DNA of 5,846 nt from an uncultured Desulfohalobiaceae bacterium. GTDB lineage: Bacteria > Desulfobacterota > Desulfovibrionia > Desulfovibrionales > Desulfonatronovibrionaceae. The stretch lies in contig CAJXJU010000094.1 of the NCBI GenBank assembly GCA_913055195.1, positions 1-5,846 of the forward strand, given 5' to 3'. Shown piece by piece: positions 5,417 to 5,846 of the stretch; the first letter of the stretch is position 1; every line of letters begins with the position of its first letter. The translations under genes and the position numbers were made by a program. The notes beneath the pieces were generated by a model. That model was not told the DNA's origin, searched no databases, and saw only the letters and a program-made list of their open reading frames with translations.

Positions 5417-5846
5417 ATGCAAAGCGAGTTGGCTAATTCTAAGGATATTGAGAGTAAAATTTACACAATTCGCGGATTGCAAGTAATGTTGGACAGTGAT
5501 TTGGCTAAATTCTACGGAGTTGAGGTTAGAGTATAAAATCAAGCAGTAAAAAGAAATAAAGAGAGATTTCCCGAGGATTTTATGTTTCAACTTACCAAAG
5601 AAGAACATTTAGCCTTGAAGTCGCAAATTGCGACATCAAGTTTGGAGCAATATGGAGGTAGAAGAAAAATGCCTTACGCTTTTACTGTAAATGGTGTCTA
5701 CATGCTTTCTGCCGTACTCAAAAGTCAAGTAGCTATAGATGTGAGTATAGCAGATACACTAAATAGATTAGGTAAGAAGTATAGAGTTATAAAGAAGTAT
5801 GAGCTATCAGAGAAATCATACCTCGAAGCTCTAAAAGTTAGACGAA
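5417..5846 (+). pseudogene. ORF6N-domain protein gene, interrupted by an in-frame stop (3' end outside window)
   Basis: ATG 5417 has AAGGAG at 8-nt spacing. The frame begins MQSELANSKDIES and enters an ORF6N domain: KIYTIRGLQVMLDSDLAKFYGV, with the following conserved segment NQAVKRN, then [15 protein letters not shown], then [26 protein letters not shown], all in the same frame. Codon 40 is TAA (5534-5536) where the family usually has Leu (VLNQAVKRN); TTA to TAA is a single change. Downstream conservation is excellent, so the stop is recent, or a sequencing error. The frame stays open to the window edge. ORF6N domains are found in phage antirepressor-like proteins and, in bacteria, next to restriction-modification genes. 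If codon 40 were sense, this would be an ordinary intact gene. Confidence 0.82.

Noticed and set aside
5292..5486. 64-codon + strand frame as an independent gene
   Set aside because: Only its VPNRWKTVKLGD part looks coding; the SD and ATG of the locus are in another frame, and the rest overlaps the ORF6N start. It is better explained as the hsdS stub.
4892..5608. Long - strand open frame (238 codons) opposite the ATPase 3' end and the remnants
   Set aside because: It is F/L/S-rich low-complexity translation of the antisense of AT-rich coding DNA, has no domain pattern, and overlaps strongly conserved + strand coding sequence.

Overview
The window is AT-rich bacterial DNA that joins a conserved signalling block to accessory and decaying DNA on both sides. 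The best guess for the host is an anaerobic, flagellated Desulfobacterota (sulfate-reducer-type, Desulfovibrionales-like) bacterium. This rests on a NIL-domain/2x[4Fe-4S] ferredoxin, typical of sulfate reducers and methanogens, lying next to PilZ and CheZ genes, which point to flagellar motility. It is an inference from gene content only.

Layout. (1) 1-674, + strand: the C-terminal two thirds of a RAYT/IS200-like Y1 transposase whose N-terminus lies outside the window. (2) 675-994: a gene-free stretch that holds a decayed second copy of the 3' end of cheZ, with in-frame stops, and short AT-rich direct repeats. (3) 995-3453, - strand: a tight four-gene operon transcribed right to left: NIL-ferredoxin, PilZ protein, sensorless histidine-kinase-like protein, CheZ. 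(4) 3483-3623: a 141-bp palindromic element of two nested, perfect 18-bp inverted repeats, fully occupying the divergent intergenic region. (5) 3640-5244, + strand: a 534-aa P-loop ATPase with a C-terminal PD-(D/E)XK nuclease domain, rich in AGA/ATA codons. (6) 5245-5846, + strand: remnants. There is a frameshifted 5' stub of a type I restriction specificity gene (hsdS), then an ORF6N-domain gene with an in-frame stop at codon 40, still running at the window edge.

How the parts fit. The - strand operon probably joins c-di-GMP sensing (PilZ), a cytosolic HATPase protein and CheY-P dephosphorylation (CheZ) in control of motility; the ferredoxin gene at its head may be a metabolic passenger (homocysteine/sulfur assimilation) or a redox input. 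The + strand flanks are a mobile or defence-type neighbourhood: RAYT transposase, REP/BIME-like palindrome, ATPase-nuclease and type I R-M debris. The most notable structures are the palindromic element, which must contain or displace the promoters of both divergent genes, the eroded cheZ duplication, and the hsdS stub that a single added A restores to a normal HsdS start. I see no rRNA, tRNA or CRISPR array.
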